Positions 55,001-64,000 of a stretch of 64,000 nt of DNA are shown piece by piece. Both the position numbers and the translations under genes were made by a program. Within the stretch, counting starts at the first letter, position 1; each line of letters begins with the position of its first letter. The notes under the pieces are model-generated. The model saw nothing but the letters and a program-made list of their open reading frames with translations. It was not told the DNA's origin and did no database searches. This stretch comes from Microglena sp. YARC (lineage: Eukaryota > Chlorophyta > Chlorophyceae > Chlamydomonadales > Chlamydomonadaceae): the NCBI GenBank assembly GCA_022414725.1, contig CM039464.1:32204465-32268464 (forward strand). Direction: 5' to 3'.

Positions 55001-58000
55001 TCTCCCACCCACTCACCCCAATCTCTCCCCGCCACTTTTGCTGTGCTAGGCTCTGACGTCGGTGTCTATCGAAGCTTGGGAATCAAGTGAGGAGTCTGAC
55101 ACACTTGCTGGATCTTTCAACAAGGACCCAGGATCCATCTAAACCCTAAACCCTAAACCCTAGCACCACTCACCAACACCAACCCAACTTACCAACACCA
55201 TTCGCCAACGCCACTCACTAACGTCTGACGCACTTGCATGCACCACTACCACCACCACCACCACCCAGGTGTCTGACGCACTTGCTTGCACCACTACCAC
55301 CACCACCACCACCACCACCCAGGTGTCTGACGCACTTGCTTGCACCACTACCACCACCACCACCACCACCACCCAGGTGTCTGACGCACTTGCTTGCACC
55401 ACTACCACCACCACCACCACCCAGGTGTCTGACGCACTTGCTTGCACCACTACCACCACCACCACCACCACCACCACCCAGGTGTCTGACGCACTTGCTT
55501 GCACCACTACCACCACCACCACCACCACCACCACCACCCAGGTGTCTGACGCACTTGCTTGCACCACTACCACCACCACCACCACCCAGGTGTCTGACGC
55601 ACTTGCTTGCACCACTACCACCACCACCACCACCACCCAGGTGTCTGACGCACTTGCTTGCACCACTACTACCACCACCACCACCCAGGTGTCTGACGCA
55701 CTTGCTTGCACCACTACCACCACCACCACCACCCAGGTGTCTGACGCACTTGCTTGCACCACCACCACCACCACCACCACCACCACCCAGGTGTCTGACG
55801 CACTTGCTTGCACCACTATCACCACCACCACCACCCAGGTGTCTGACGCACTTGCTTGCACCACTACCACCACCACCACCACCCAGGTGTCTGACACACT
55901 TGCTTGCACCACTACCACCACCACCACCACCACCCAGGTGTCTGACACACTTGCTTGCACCACTACCACCACCACCACCACCACCACCACCACCACCACC
56001 ACCCAGGTGTCTGACGCACTTGCTTGCACCACTACCACCACCACCACCACACAGGTGTCTGACGCACTTCCTGGATCTTTCGACAAGGATCCCGAATGTT
56101 TGGATTTGAGCGGCAAAGGTGGACCAGATGGTCAGAGCTATGTGTTTGGCACACAGACACAGACACAGGTGTGTGTGTATATGTTAAAATGTGTGTGTAC
56201 GTGTGTTTATGTGTTGGGGTTGTGCGGGAGGGCTAAACCTCTACCCATCCCACCTTTACCCATACCTCTTCCTCACCCCATCCTACCTTTGCCTATACCT
56301 CAGCATATATCTACACCTCACCCCATCCTACCTTTGCCTATACCTCAGCATATATCTACACCTCACCCCATCCTACCTTTGCCTACACCTCAGCATATAT
56401 CTACACCTCACCCCATCCTTACTTTGCCTACACCTCTGCATATACCTACACCTCTGCATATATCTACACCTCACCCCATCCTACCTTTGCCTACACCTCT
56501 GCCTATACCTACACCTCTCCCTATATTTACACCTCACCCCATCCTACCTATACCTACACCTCACCCCGTCCTACCTTTGCCTACACCTCTGCATATATCT
56601 ACACCTCACCCCATCCTACCTTTGCCTACACCTCTGCATTTACCTACTCCTTTGCTTATACCTACACCTCACCCCATCCTACCTATACCTACACCTTTTC
56701 CTATACCTACACCTCTACCTATACCTACACCTCTACCTATACCTACACCTCTACCTATACCTACACCTCTGCCTATACATACACCCCACCCCATCCTACC
56801 TATACCTACACCTCTGCCTCCACCTCTGCCTATACCTACACCCCTGCCTATACCTACACCTCTGCCTATACATACACCCCACCCCATATTACCTATACCT
56901 ACACCTCTGCCTATACCTACACCCCTGCCTATACCTACACCTCTGCCTATACCTACACCCCACCCCATCCTACCTATACCTACACCTCTGCCTATACATA
57001 CACCCCACCCCATATTACCTATACCTACACCTCTGCCTATACATACACCCCACCCCATCTTACCTATACCTACACCTCAGCCTATACATACACCCCACCC
57101 CATCTTACCTATACCTACACCTCTGCCTATACATACACCCCACCCCATATTACCTATACCTACACCTCTGGCTATACATACACCCCACCCCATATTACCT
57201 ATACCTACACCTCTGCCTATACATACACCCCACCCCATCTTACCTATACCTACACCTCTGCTTATACATACACCCCACCCCATCTTACCTATACCTACAC
57301 CTCTGCCTATACCTACACCTCTTCCTATACATACGCCCCACCCCATCCTACCTATACCTACACTTCTGCCTATACCTGCACCTCTGCCTATACCTACACC
57401 TCTGCCTATACCTACACCCCACCCCATCCTACCTTTGCCTACACCTCTGCCTTGCAGGTACACATCCATTCACCATTGTCTATCCTCAGTGATGAGAGCG
57501 CAATGCCTTCCTTTTCTTACACCTTAAACTCCCTTCGCAACCTCACCTTCACCCCACGCCCAACACCACCCAACCCTCACCTCCACCCCTACCTTAACAT
57601 CACCCAACCCCCTACTCCACCGCAACCCCAACACCGTCCATACATCACTGCATCACTAGCAGGTACACATCCACTCACCATTTTCTAACCTCAGTGACGT
57701 CAGCGCAATGCCTTTCTTTACTTACACCTTCAATACCTTTACCTACTCCCTTCGCAACCTCACCTTCACCCCACGTCCAACACCACCCAGCCCCCTACTC
57801 CATCGCAACGCCAACACCATCCCTACACCTCTGCCTTTCAGGTACAAATCCACTCACCATTGTCGAACCTCAGTGACGTCAGCGCTAACTTGCTTCGACA
57901 ATTTAGACGCCTCATTGAGCATGCCTTGCCGGGTTTTTATGTCATGTCACATACAGTTAGAGACGGCCCCTTTGTTGTCACTCTGGACCTGATCTACACC

Positions 58001-58257
58001 GGCATCACAGAGCTAGAGGGTGACATCAACGTCTGCGTTATGGGGGCAGTTCCTCCTGAAAAGTGGGTGAACTGGCTCCAGCTTCCCTGGTCCAAAGAGG
58101 GTGAAGAAACCACGGTGCAGGTGAGTGGGCTGTGTCCTATTTTACGTGAAATGGCAAGAGAAATCTAAAGCAACCATGCAGGTCTCATACATAAATGTGT
58201 TTGTTCTAATCATAGCCACATTCCCTCCTGAAGAGTGGGTGTACAGGCTCCAGCAGC

Positions 58258-58292
<35 letters not shown>

Positions 58293-58748
58293 ACAACAAC
58301 AACAACAACAACTACAACTACAACAACAACAACAACAACGACAACGCATGCACATGTACGAACCCCTCACCCCCTCACCCTGAATCCCTGTGCCCATGTG
58401 TGAACACAGGTGGGCAACAAAGTGTCTTTTGTCAGATGGGACAGCAACACAAGCTGCTGGGATGTGTCCATGCAGAGCCCACACTGCGACCCCAAGGACG
58501 ACTCCAAATTCGTCACTTGCTCTTCCCTAGCCCTTCCCCTCCCTCAGATACCTCAGGTCAGGTCAGATCAGATCAGACCAGATCAGATCGGACCTCTGTC
58601 TCCACATGCTCGTGCCAGTGGAAGCATGAATGCACCACTGGCCCTCTTAAATGGCGCTGCTGTTGACGAGCTACAAGGCAGGGCACAGGGTGCTGGTGTT
58701 GTCCTTCATTCTGGAGGTGAATGAATACTATCTGTCTGTTCGTCTGCC

Positions 58749-58785
<37 letters not shown>

Positions 58786-60222
58786 TCCTCCCCATCCCCT
58801 CACCCCAACCTCCATCGACTACATCACCTCCATCGCCTCAACTCTCACCATCCCACCCCCTCACACCACCTCCATCACCTCTCCCACCTCCATGACCTCC
58901 ATCCCATCCCCTCACACCACCTATATCACCTCCATCACCTGCACTCACACCATCCCCTCCCCTCACATGACATCACCTCCATCACCTCCATCCCATCACC
59001 TCACACCACCTCATCACTTCCACCCCCACCACCCCATCCCCTTGCACCACCTCCATCACCTCCCCTCACACCACCCCATCCCCTCACACCACCTCCATCA
59101 CCCCCACTCACACCACCCCATCCCCTCACACCACCTTCATCGCCTCCATCACCTCCACTCATACCATCCCATCCCCTCACACCACCTCCATCACTTCCAC
59201 TCATACCATCCCATCCCCTTACACCACCTCCATCCCCTCCCAGCTGATCTTGACGACGGTGGTGAAGGAGCTTCCATAGCACAATTATCCGCAGGGGCCT
59301 ACCGCCACAACTATCCATCTTCCAACCTATACAAGCTACAAGACCCACCGCCATGCGATGCAAATGACTCCCAAGCCTCAAACATCGCGGTCACACTAAT
59401 GACTCACTCTGACAGCCTGGCCAAGTCCCTCTGTGACTCCTCCGGCAATTCAGCAACATGCTTGCGTGCCCGCTTCATGCACAGAGCCGTTCCTTTGAGG
59501 GTGGATCTGTATGATGAGGAGACCCCCCTTGAGCTGGGAGCTCCCTCCTATGTTCAGCCCTCCCCCGACACAATGCCCCACCCCTTGCATGCCCATGCAC
59601 TTGGCCCTTTCACCAGATCCACAGCTACCTCCGGAACCGGTTTTGATTCCGCCTGTGAAACCAACTCCACGGACGGCATCACTTCAAACTCACCGCGCCC
59701 TTCAGCCTCAAAACCCTCTGAAACCAGTTTCACTTCCAATGGTGAAACCAAACCCTCCACCAATAAAAGCGCTTCCAACTCACCGCGCCCCTCCGCCTCC
59801 AAACCCTTGCCCCACACCCTGGTGGTCACACTCTCCCTGGGACAGCTACTCCCGCCAGGTCAGTCGCTGCTTTTTGTAATCATTCGCCCCTTTCTCTCCC
59901 TTACAGCTGATCTCTGTTCTCAAAAAAATAATCTTAGATCCCTAGTACTCACTGCCTGAAAATAAGCTTTTATCTGCCCTGTTGGTCTCGCATATATACC
60001 ATGCAAACATGCACACACACTCACACACATGCCATGCACAAATGCACACACGCTCACACTCACGCATGCCATGCTTTGCAAACATACACACACATGCCAT
60101 GCACGCACACATGCACACTCACACATATGCACACACACACACACATGCACACACAGGTGCACACACACATGCACACTCACACACACTCACACACATGCAC
60201 ACTCACACACACGCACGCACAT

Positions 60223-60267
<45 letters not shown>

Positions 60268-62624
60268 CATGCACACACACACTCACACGCACACACATGC
60301 ACACACACACTCACACACATGCGCACAAACACACATGCACACACACACACACGCTATGCAGGAGAGGAGCTCGAACCCGGAACGCTGTTCCTAGAGCTCT
60401 GGAAGGGCAACGTGGTGACCCAATCCGTGGCTGTACTGCTTGTTGCCGACGATGAGTTGGAGATGTCTTTGGAGTTGTGTGACCTGGGGCCCCTAGGTCT
60501 CCAAGAAGCCAACATGGTTAACGATTCACAGTGGATGTACGCCTTTGCCAAAGTTGGCATGTGGCTGCAGCACAGGTCTGGTCTGCGGGCAGAGAAGGCA
60601 TTGGAAAGTTTGGACTTTAGCCACAGAAGCTCGATGTCTTTCCAGCTGAAGTGCCACATGGCGGCCTTGTGCTCCAACCTATTGGAGCAAGCTATTGCCA
60701 AGGGCATGCTGCGCACGTCAGACGCTGTGCTGCACTGCCTGATCCATGACTGCGGCCTCTCGTTTTATTCCCTCTTGAGATCCAACTGGCTAACCAATCA
60801 GTCCCTACTACGTGAGTGAGCAGACAGTCAGACACTCCCTCAATAATTCAGTCACGCACGCATGCATGCATGCATGCACTCACACACGCTGCACACATCA
60901 GGCACTTGCTGCTCTGCCTGATTCACCATTGCGGCTTCTTGTTTTATTCCCTCTTGACAGCCAACTGGATATCCAACCAGTTCCTACTACGTGAGTGAGC
61001 AGACAGTCATACACTCTCTCTATAATTCAGTCACGCATGCATGCATGCATGCACTCACACACGCTGCACACATCAGGCACTTGCTGCTCTGCCTGATTTA
61101 CCATTGCGGCTACTTGTTTGATTCCCTCTCGACAGCCAAATGGATATCCAACCAGTCCCTACTACGTGAGTGAGTAAACAGTCAGACACTCCCTCAATAA
61201 TTCAGTCACGCATGCGTGCATGCACTCACACACGCTGCACACATCAGGCACTTGCTGCACTGCCTGATTCACCATTGCGGCTACCTGTTTCATTCCCTCT
61301 TGACAGCCAACCGGATATCCAACCAGTCCCTACTACTTGAATGAGCAGACAGTCAGACACTCTCTCAATAATTCAGTCACGCGTGCATGCATGCACTCAC
61401 ACACGCTGCACGTGTCATGTGCTTGCTGCACTGTCTGATCTATAATTGCGGAGACCTGTTTCATTCCCTCTTGATAGCCAACTGGATAACCAACCAGTCC
61501 CTAGTACGTGAGTGAGCAGACAGTCAGACACTCTCTCAATAATTCATAATTCCAACCACTCACTCATGGATGCATGCACGTACTCATGCACTCACACATG
61601 CATGCACTCATACACACATGCACTCACACACTCATACACGCACGCACTCATGCGCTCACATACACTCACACACAGTCATGCACGCACACACTTATGCACT
61701 CACATACACACACACACACACACTTCCGCATGCATGCATGCACACATGGACTCACATGCATGCACGCACGTACGCATGCACTCACATACACACGCACCCA
61801 CTCATGCACTCACACATGCACTCACGCATGCACTGGCGCACGCACGCAATTCCGCCTGCATGCATGCACACATGGACTCAGACACACATGCATGCACGCA
61901 GGTACGCATGCACTCACATACACACGCACCCACTCATGCACTCACACATGCATTCATGCATGCACTCACGCAAGCACGGTCTTCCGCCTGCATGCATGCA
62001 CACATGGACTCGGACACACATGCATGCACGTAGATACGCATGCACTCACATACACACGCACCCACTCATGCACTCATGCATGCACTCACGCAAGCACGCT
62101 CTTCCGCCTGCATCCATGCACACATGGACTCAGACACACATGCATGCACGCAGGTACGCATGCACTCACATACACACGCACCCACTCATGCACTCACACA
62201 CACACTAATGCACTCACACACGCACTCAGGCATGCATGCTCTCACGCTTGCATGCAAGTAAGCGTGCACTCAGGCACACATGCACTCACAGTCACCCACT
62301 CATGCATGCACGCACACACCTATATACTCACATGCGCATGCACTCACGCATGCATGCATGCACTGAGGCACACGTGCATGCATGCAAGCACTCATGCACC
62401 CACACACGCATGCACACATGCACTCAACCACACATGCACCCACACACGCATGCATGCACCCACGCACGCACGCATGCACTCACACACTCACGCACTCACG
62501 CATTCATGCAAGCACACACACACACTAATGAACACGCACACTAATGAACACACACACTCATGCACTCAAGCACACATGCACTTACACACTCATGCATCAT
62601 TCACTCTCTCTTTCTCTCCTTCAG

Positions 62625-62657
<33 letters not shown>

Positions 62658-62771
62658 TTGTCCATCAAGCAATCAGTCAAGCAATCAATCATTCCACCAC
62701 TCCCTGTTCTTTTTGCAGACATAGCAATGATGAGCCAAAAGGCGTACATGGTTAAGGCAGTTATGGATTGG
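48270..62771 (+). CDS. Membrane protein with SPL1/SPL7-like C-terminal region (3' partial)
   Basis: Exons: 48270-48464, 48759-48905, 51547-51635, 52194-52250, 52788-54114, 56055-56168, 57842-58120, 58410-58716, 59244-59858, 60362-60811, 62719-62771; all phases match over 1211 codons. The start is ATGGCTGCC at 48270. Order: a Cys-containing N-terminus, two hydrophobic segments (about residues 66-90 and 118-139), a 440-residue Ser/Pro-rich region with internal repeats, then from about residue 644 a region patterned like the conserved half of plant SPL1/SPL7/SPL12: [20 protein letters not shown]...[31 protein letters not shown]...[20 protein letters not shown] and [20 protein letters not shown]. 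The ankyrin part expected next lies beyond the window. No SBP zinc-finger domain is visible. The similarity is motif-level, from memory, so the family call is moderate. Confidence 0.6.
48759..48905 (+). CDS. SPL-like gene exon 2 (membrane segment 1)
   Basis: [20 protein letters not shown] is a clear hydrophobic helix, followed by [20 protein letters not shown]. Acceptor ctgctcag, donor atg/gtatgt, phase 0 at both ends. Confidence 0.65.
49680..50545. repeat. ~124-bp tandem array, seven units
   Basis: Units share 'gggagcactccagggcagga', 'ggctccctgacctgacctct' and 'gcatgaccatgcaatgtgtg'. Related single copies are at 49080-49200 and 37105-37200. Lies in the intron between exons 2 and 3 of the SPL-like gene. 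Confidence 0.92.
50820..50945. repeat. (TGTA)n microsatellite
   Basis: About 25 tgta units are broken by three 'aaatgccga' interruptions. Confidence 0.95.
51193..51277. other. Inverted repeat (hairpin)
   Basis: Arms of about 25 bases at 51193-51218 and 51252-51277 (gtcaggaatagctaggctac against gtcaggaactgctaggctac) pair with a few mismatches around a CTAGATCTAGAT loop. Confidence 0.7.
51338..51505. mobile_element. MITE-like AT-rich element, copy 2
   Basis: Same family as 28440-28612; arms 'aaaaactaatatt' and 'aatattagttttt' are retained. It lies just upstream of exon 3 of the SPL-like gene. Confidence 0.65.
51547..51635 (+). CDS. SPL-like gene exon 3 (membrane segment 2)
   Basis: [20 protein letters not shown] then GYYLLDN, a second hydrophobic helix. 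Acceptor tttgctgcag, donor acag/gtaatg, phase 2 at the end. Confidence 0.65.
51675..52165 (+). repeat. Two family C elements with G-runs
   Basis: Copies at 51680-51850 and 51970-52165 each have 'gcgacgcgtcgcaagttgag' or a variant, a G-run, then 'ggcatttctaacaagtttag' and 'catcgccatgcag'. The second has a 34-base G tract. Confidence 0.75.
52194..52250 (+). CDS. SPL-like gene exon 4
   Basis: A small exon encoding [18 protein letters not shown]. The phases on both sides fit, but the donor (cctg/gtcaga) is weak. Confidence 0.45.
52265..52345. repeat. ACACATGC microsatellite
   Basis: (ACACATGC)n and acacatgt units just downstream of the exon 4 donor. Confidence 0.93.
52411..52787 (+). repeat. 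Four decoy copies of SPL-like exon 5 start
   Basis: Copies of 'tcctcaggcaacaggaagca' and the following GCA repeat start at 52418, 52505, 52612 and 52692. All keep the cag acceptor and are separated by CCCCAATCC tracts. The true exon starts at 52788. Confidence 0.92.
52788..54114 (+). CDS. SPL-like gene exon 5 (Ser/Pro-rich region)
   Basis: A 442-residue open stretch with two sets of in-frame repeats: S-S-N-V-[LM]-D-S-x-x-P-Q-D about every 29 residues (near 53110-53310), and M-P-D-L-I-x-T-x-V...L-A-S-T-S-G-D about every 33 residues (53650-54000). Low complexity, probably disordered. Donor aggg/gtaggt. Four decoy copies of the start precede it. Confidence 0.75.
54425..54530. repeat. TGTATG/TTTG microsatellite
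   Basis: tatgtatgtatg and tgtttgtttgt repeats. Followed by inverse family G sequence (54530-54840). Confidence 0.85.
54915..55030. repeat. (CCCT)n and (ACCC)n tracts
   Basis: Tetranucleotide runs in the intron before exon 6. Confidence 0.95.
55140..55162. repeat. Interstitial telomere-like CCCTAAA repeats
   Basis: Three units of taaaccc. Shorter matches occur at 11705-11720, 12063-12090 and 63005-63040. Confidence 0.85.
55225..56054 (+). repeat. About 15 in-frame copies of SPL-like exon 6 start
   Basis: Each unit is a cag acceptor, 'gtgtctgacgcacttgcttg', then caccactaccaccacc. Lengths vary by multiples of three (about 54-75 bases), so the frame of exon 6 stays open throughout as V-S-D-A-L-A-C then Thr runs. 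Confidence 0.93.
56055..56168 (+). CDS. SPL-like gene exon 6
   Basis: [20 protein letters not shown] then [13 protein letters not shown], 38 codons, phase 0 both ends. It is the last of about fifteen tandem copies of its start, and the only one that continues past CTTGC/CTTCC into unique sequence. Confidence 0.65.
56230..57455. repeat. 18-bp CCTATACCTACACCTCTG minisatellite
   Basis: About 65 units, with 'caccccaccccatcctacct' variants every few units. Frame-open on plus and partly on minus only because the unit is a multiple of three. Confidence 0.94.
57456..57841 (+). repeat. Decoy copies of SPL-like exon 7 start
   Basis: Two earlier ~190-bp units begin with cag/gtacacatcca at 57457 and 57663 and carry the first ~40 exon bases, then 'cccttcgcaacctcaccttc'. 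Confidence 0.9.
57842..58120 (+). CDS. SPL-like gene exon 7
   Basis: 93 codons: [20 protein letters not shown], then [20 protein letters not shown] and [20 protein letters not shown]. The pattern follows the plant SPL 'L-P-x-x-L-R-x-Q-L...Y-I-R-P-G-C-x-x-L-T-[IL]' segment, but here the R-P-G-C is V-R-D-G-P. Earlier copies of the acceptor and start are at 57457 and 57663. Confidence 0.8.
58215..58345 (+). repeat. Exon 7 fragment copy and (CAA)n tract
   Basis: 58223-58256 repeats an internal piece of exon 7 (cctcctgaagagtgggtg). It is followed by about 25 CAA units. Confidence 0.88.
58410..58716 (+). CDS. SPL-like gene exon 8
   Basis: [20 protein letters not shown] then [21 protein letters not shown] short GATCA repeat (58556-58590) and [20 protein letters not shown] follow. 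The exon could instead end at 58556 (cctcag/gtcagg), but only the longer form ends in the phase the next exon needs. Confidence 0.7.
58735..59243 (+). repeat. (CTGT)n and CACCTCCAT-rich tract
   Basis: (CTGT)11 after the exon 8 donor (58735-58786), then a ~440-base 'catcccctcacaccacctcc' repeat up to the exon 9 acceptor. Confidence 0.93.
59244..59858 (+). CDS. SPL-like gene exon 9
   Basis: 205 codons from [20 protein letters not shown], through [20 protein letters not shown] and a Ser/Asn/Pro-rich stretch with a duplicated [11 protein letters not shown], to [14 protein letters not shown]. Donor ccag/gtcagt. Confidence 0.75.
60003..60358 (+). repeat. (CA)n-rich tract
   Basis: acacacatgcacacac-type repeats fill the intron before the exon 10 acceptor. 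Confidence 0.94.
60362..60811 (+). CDS. SPL-like gene exon 10
   Basis: 150 codons: [100 protein letters not shown]. This order matches the plant SPL1/12 region G-x-x-[FY]-[IV]-E-[VL]...[IV]-V-A-D...W-L-L-H-R-S. Four copies of the exon end follow. Confidence 0.82.
60812..61560 (+). repeat. ~175-bp array of exon 10 donor copies
   Basis: Four copies of the last ~95 exon bases with donor and 'gagcagacagtcagacactc'. Donors near 60990, 61165, 61340 and 61507; three keep cgtgagtgag, the third reads cttgaatgag and so lost GT. Confidence 0.9.
61560..62640. repeat. CATGCA/CACA-rich tract
   Basis: 1.1 kb of cactcatgcactcacacatg repeats, including a ~120-bp higher-order unit ('ttccgcctgcatgcatgcac') repeated about four times between 61730 and 62200. 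Confidence 0.93.
62719..62771 (+). CDS. SPL-like gene exon 11
   Basis: [18 protein letters not shown], matching the plant L-L-H-R-A-V-R-x-x-x-x-x-M-V-E-L-L-L step that opens the ankyrin part. Acceptor ttttgcag, donor tgg/gtaaga. Degenerate copies of its end lie at about 62793-62815, 62832-62850 and 62868-62892. Confidence 0.75.
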
Positions 62772-62924
62772 GTAAGATTCGTTCCTCTTGTTAGGCAGTT
62801 ATGGATTTGGTGAGTTGTTTTTCTCTTTTTAGGCAGTTATTGATTGGGTGAGTTTTTTTCTTTTTTTGTGGTAGTTATGGATTTGGTGAGTTTTGTATAT
62901 TTTTAGGCAGTACCACTACCTCTC

Positions 62925-64000
62925 CCCTCTACCTCGCCCCTCTAATCTCTCTAACCCAATCTCTCCTCCCATCCCCAGAGCCGAAAATACAACAGGTTTA
63001 GGAGTTAGGGTTTAGGGTACAGGTTAAACCCTAGACCCTACACTTGGTAATTCACCATCTCTCTAGCCCCATCTCTCCTCTCTACGTCACCCATACAATC
63101 TCTCTAACCCAATCTCTCCTCTCTACATCTCCCATATAATCTCACTAACCCCATCTCTCCTCTTTTCGTCTCCAATCCAATCTCTCTAACCCCATCTCTC
63201 CTCTCTACGTCTCCCATATAATCTTTTTAACCCCATCTCTCCTCTTTTCGTCTCCCATCCAATCTCTCTAACCCCATCTCTCCTCTCTACGTCTCCCATC
63301 CAATCTCTCTAACCCCATCTCTCCTCTCTACGTCTCCCATCCAATCTCTCTAACCCCATCTCTCCTCTCTACATCTCCCATATAATCTCTCTAACCCCAT
63401 CTCTCCTCTCTATGTCTCACATCCAATCTCTCTAACCCCATCTCTCCTCTCTACGTCTCCCATCCAATCTCTCTAACCCCATCTCTCCTCTCTACGTCTC
63501 CCATATAATCTCTCTAACCCCAATTCTCCTCTTTTCATCTCCCATCCAATCTCTCTAACCCCATCTCTCCTCTCTACATCTCCCATCCAATCTCTCTAAC
63601 CCCATCTCTCCTCTCTACATCTCCCATATAATCTCTCTAACCCCATCTCTCCTCTCTACGTCTCCCATCCAATCTCTCTAACCCCATCTCTCCTCTCTGC
63701 GTCTCCTGTATAATCTCTCTAACCCCATCTCTCCTCTCTTCGTCTCCCATCCAATCTCTCTTACCCCATCTCTCCTCTCTGTGTCTCCTATATAATCTCT
63801 GTAACCCCATCTCTCCTCGCTACGTCTCCCATATAATCTCTCTAACCCCATCTCTCCTCTTTTCGTCTCCCATCCAATCTCTCTAACCCCATCTCTCCTC
63901 TCTGCGTCTCCTATATAATCTCTCTAACCCCATCTCTCCTCTCTTCGTCTCCCATCCAATCTCTCTAACCCCATCTCTCCTCTCTACGTCTCCCATCCAA
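62925..64000 (+). repeat. 41-bp CT-rich array running off the window
   Basis: About 25 units of 'aatctctctaaccccatctc' plus tcctctctacgtctcccatcc. It lies in the intron after exon 11 and continues past the edge. Confidence 0.94.

Noticed and set aside
55051..55140. Exon reading [16 protein letters not shown] in the SPL-like gene
   Set aside because: It resembles the exon 6 start, but the frame meets a stop (atctaa) and the gtgagg donor would put exon 6 out of phase; best seen as a diverged copy.
56230..57527. Continuation of exon 6 into the Pro/Leu/Ile-rich open frame
   Set aside because: The open frame over the 18-bp array is compositional; splicing at 56168 to 57842 keeps phase and joins conserved sequence.

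Overview
This window is nuclear DNA from a eukaryote, most likely a green alga. All three genes are spliced (GT-AG) and their proteins look closest to green-lineage families: a plant-type PDR/ABCG transporter, a plastid-type glyoxalase-like VOC protein, and a protein resembling the C-terminal half of plant SPL1/SPL7/SPL12 factors. Short stretches of the plant/algal telomere motif (CCCTAAA/TTTAGGG) also occur inside the window. The species cannot be fixed from the sequence. The DNA is extremely repeat-rich, with tandem arrays, microsatellites and dispersed elements filling long introns between short exons.

Layout. (1) 345-29066, plus strand: a full-size ABCG transporter of the PDR class. I could place 31 exons with every intron phase matching, giving 1310 residues plus stop. 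Only the extreme N-terminus lies beyond the left edge. (2) 29067-37386: intergenic repeats, including a 97-bp array (32.2-35.1 kb), a 23-bp array (35.3-36.3 kb), a long hairpin and a MITE-like element. (3) 47498 down to 37387, minus strand: a VOC/glyoxalase-I family gene. Three core exons are certain, two 5' exons are tentative but phase-consistent, and the last exon was not found. (4) 47499-48269: a short GC-rich divergent intergenic region with a CACGTG box. (5) 48270 to beyond 64000, plus strand: a gene with two predicted membrane segments, a long Ser/Pro-rich region and then an SPL-C-terminal-like region. Eleven exons (1211 residues) are visible and the 3' end is outside.

The striking feature is how the introns are built. 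At most junctions the exon edge, with its splice site and a piece of adjoining intron, has been copied in tandem into the intron, from one to more than twenty times. In some arrays every extra copy has lost the AG or GT (AG to AC at 6.5-7.1 kb; GT to GC at 14.4-14.6 kb; AG to CC at 37.5-37.8 kb). In others the decoy sites look intact. Two arrays (18.8-19.25 kb and 55.2-56.05 kb) have unit lengths that are multiples of three and no stops, so they could be translated as His-rich or Thr-rich inserts. In several introns G-rich/GT repeats follow the donor and C-rich/CA/CCA repeats precede the acceptor on the coding strand, so the two ends could pair. The pattern recurs in all three genes and on both strands, so it is a property of this genome rather than of one locus.

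The three genes have no obvious shared pathway. The transporter and the VOC protein could both serve detoxification, but nothing in the sequence links them.
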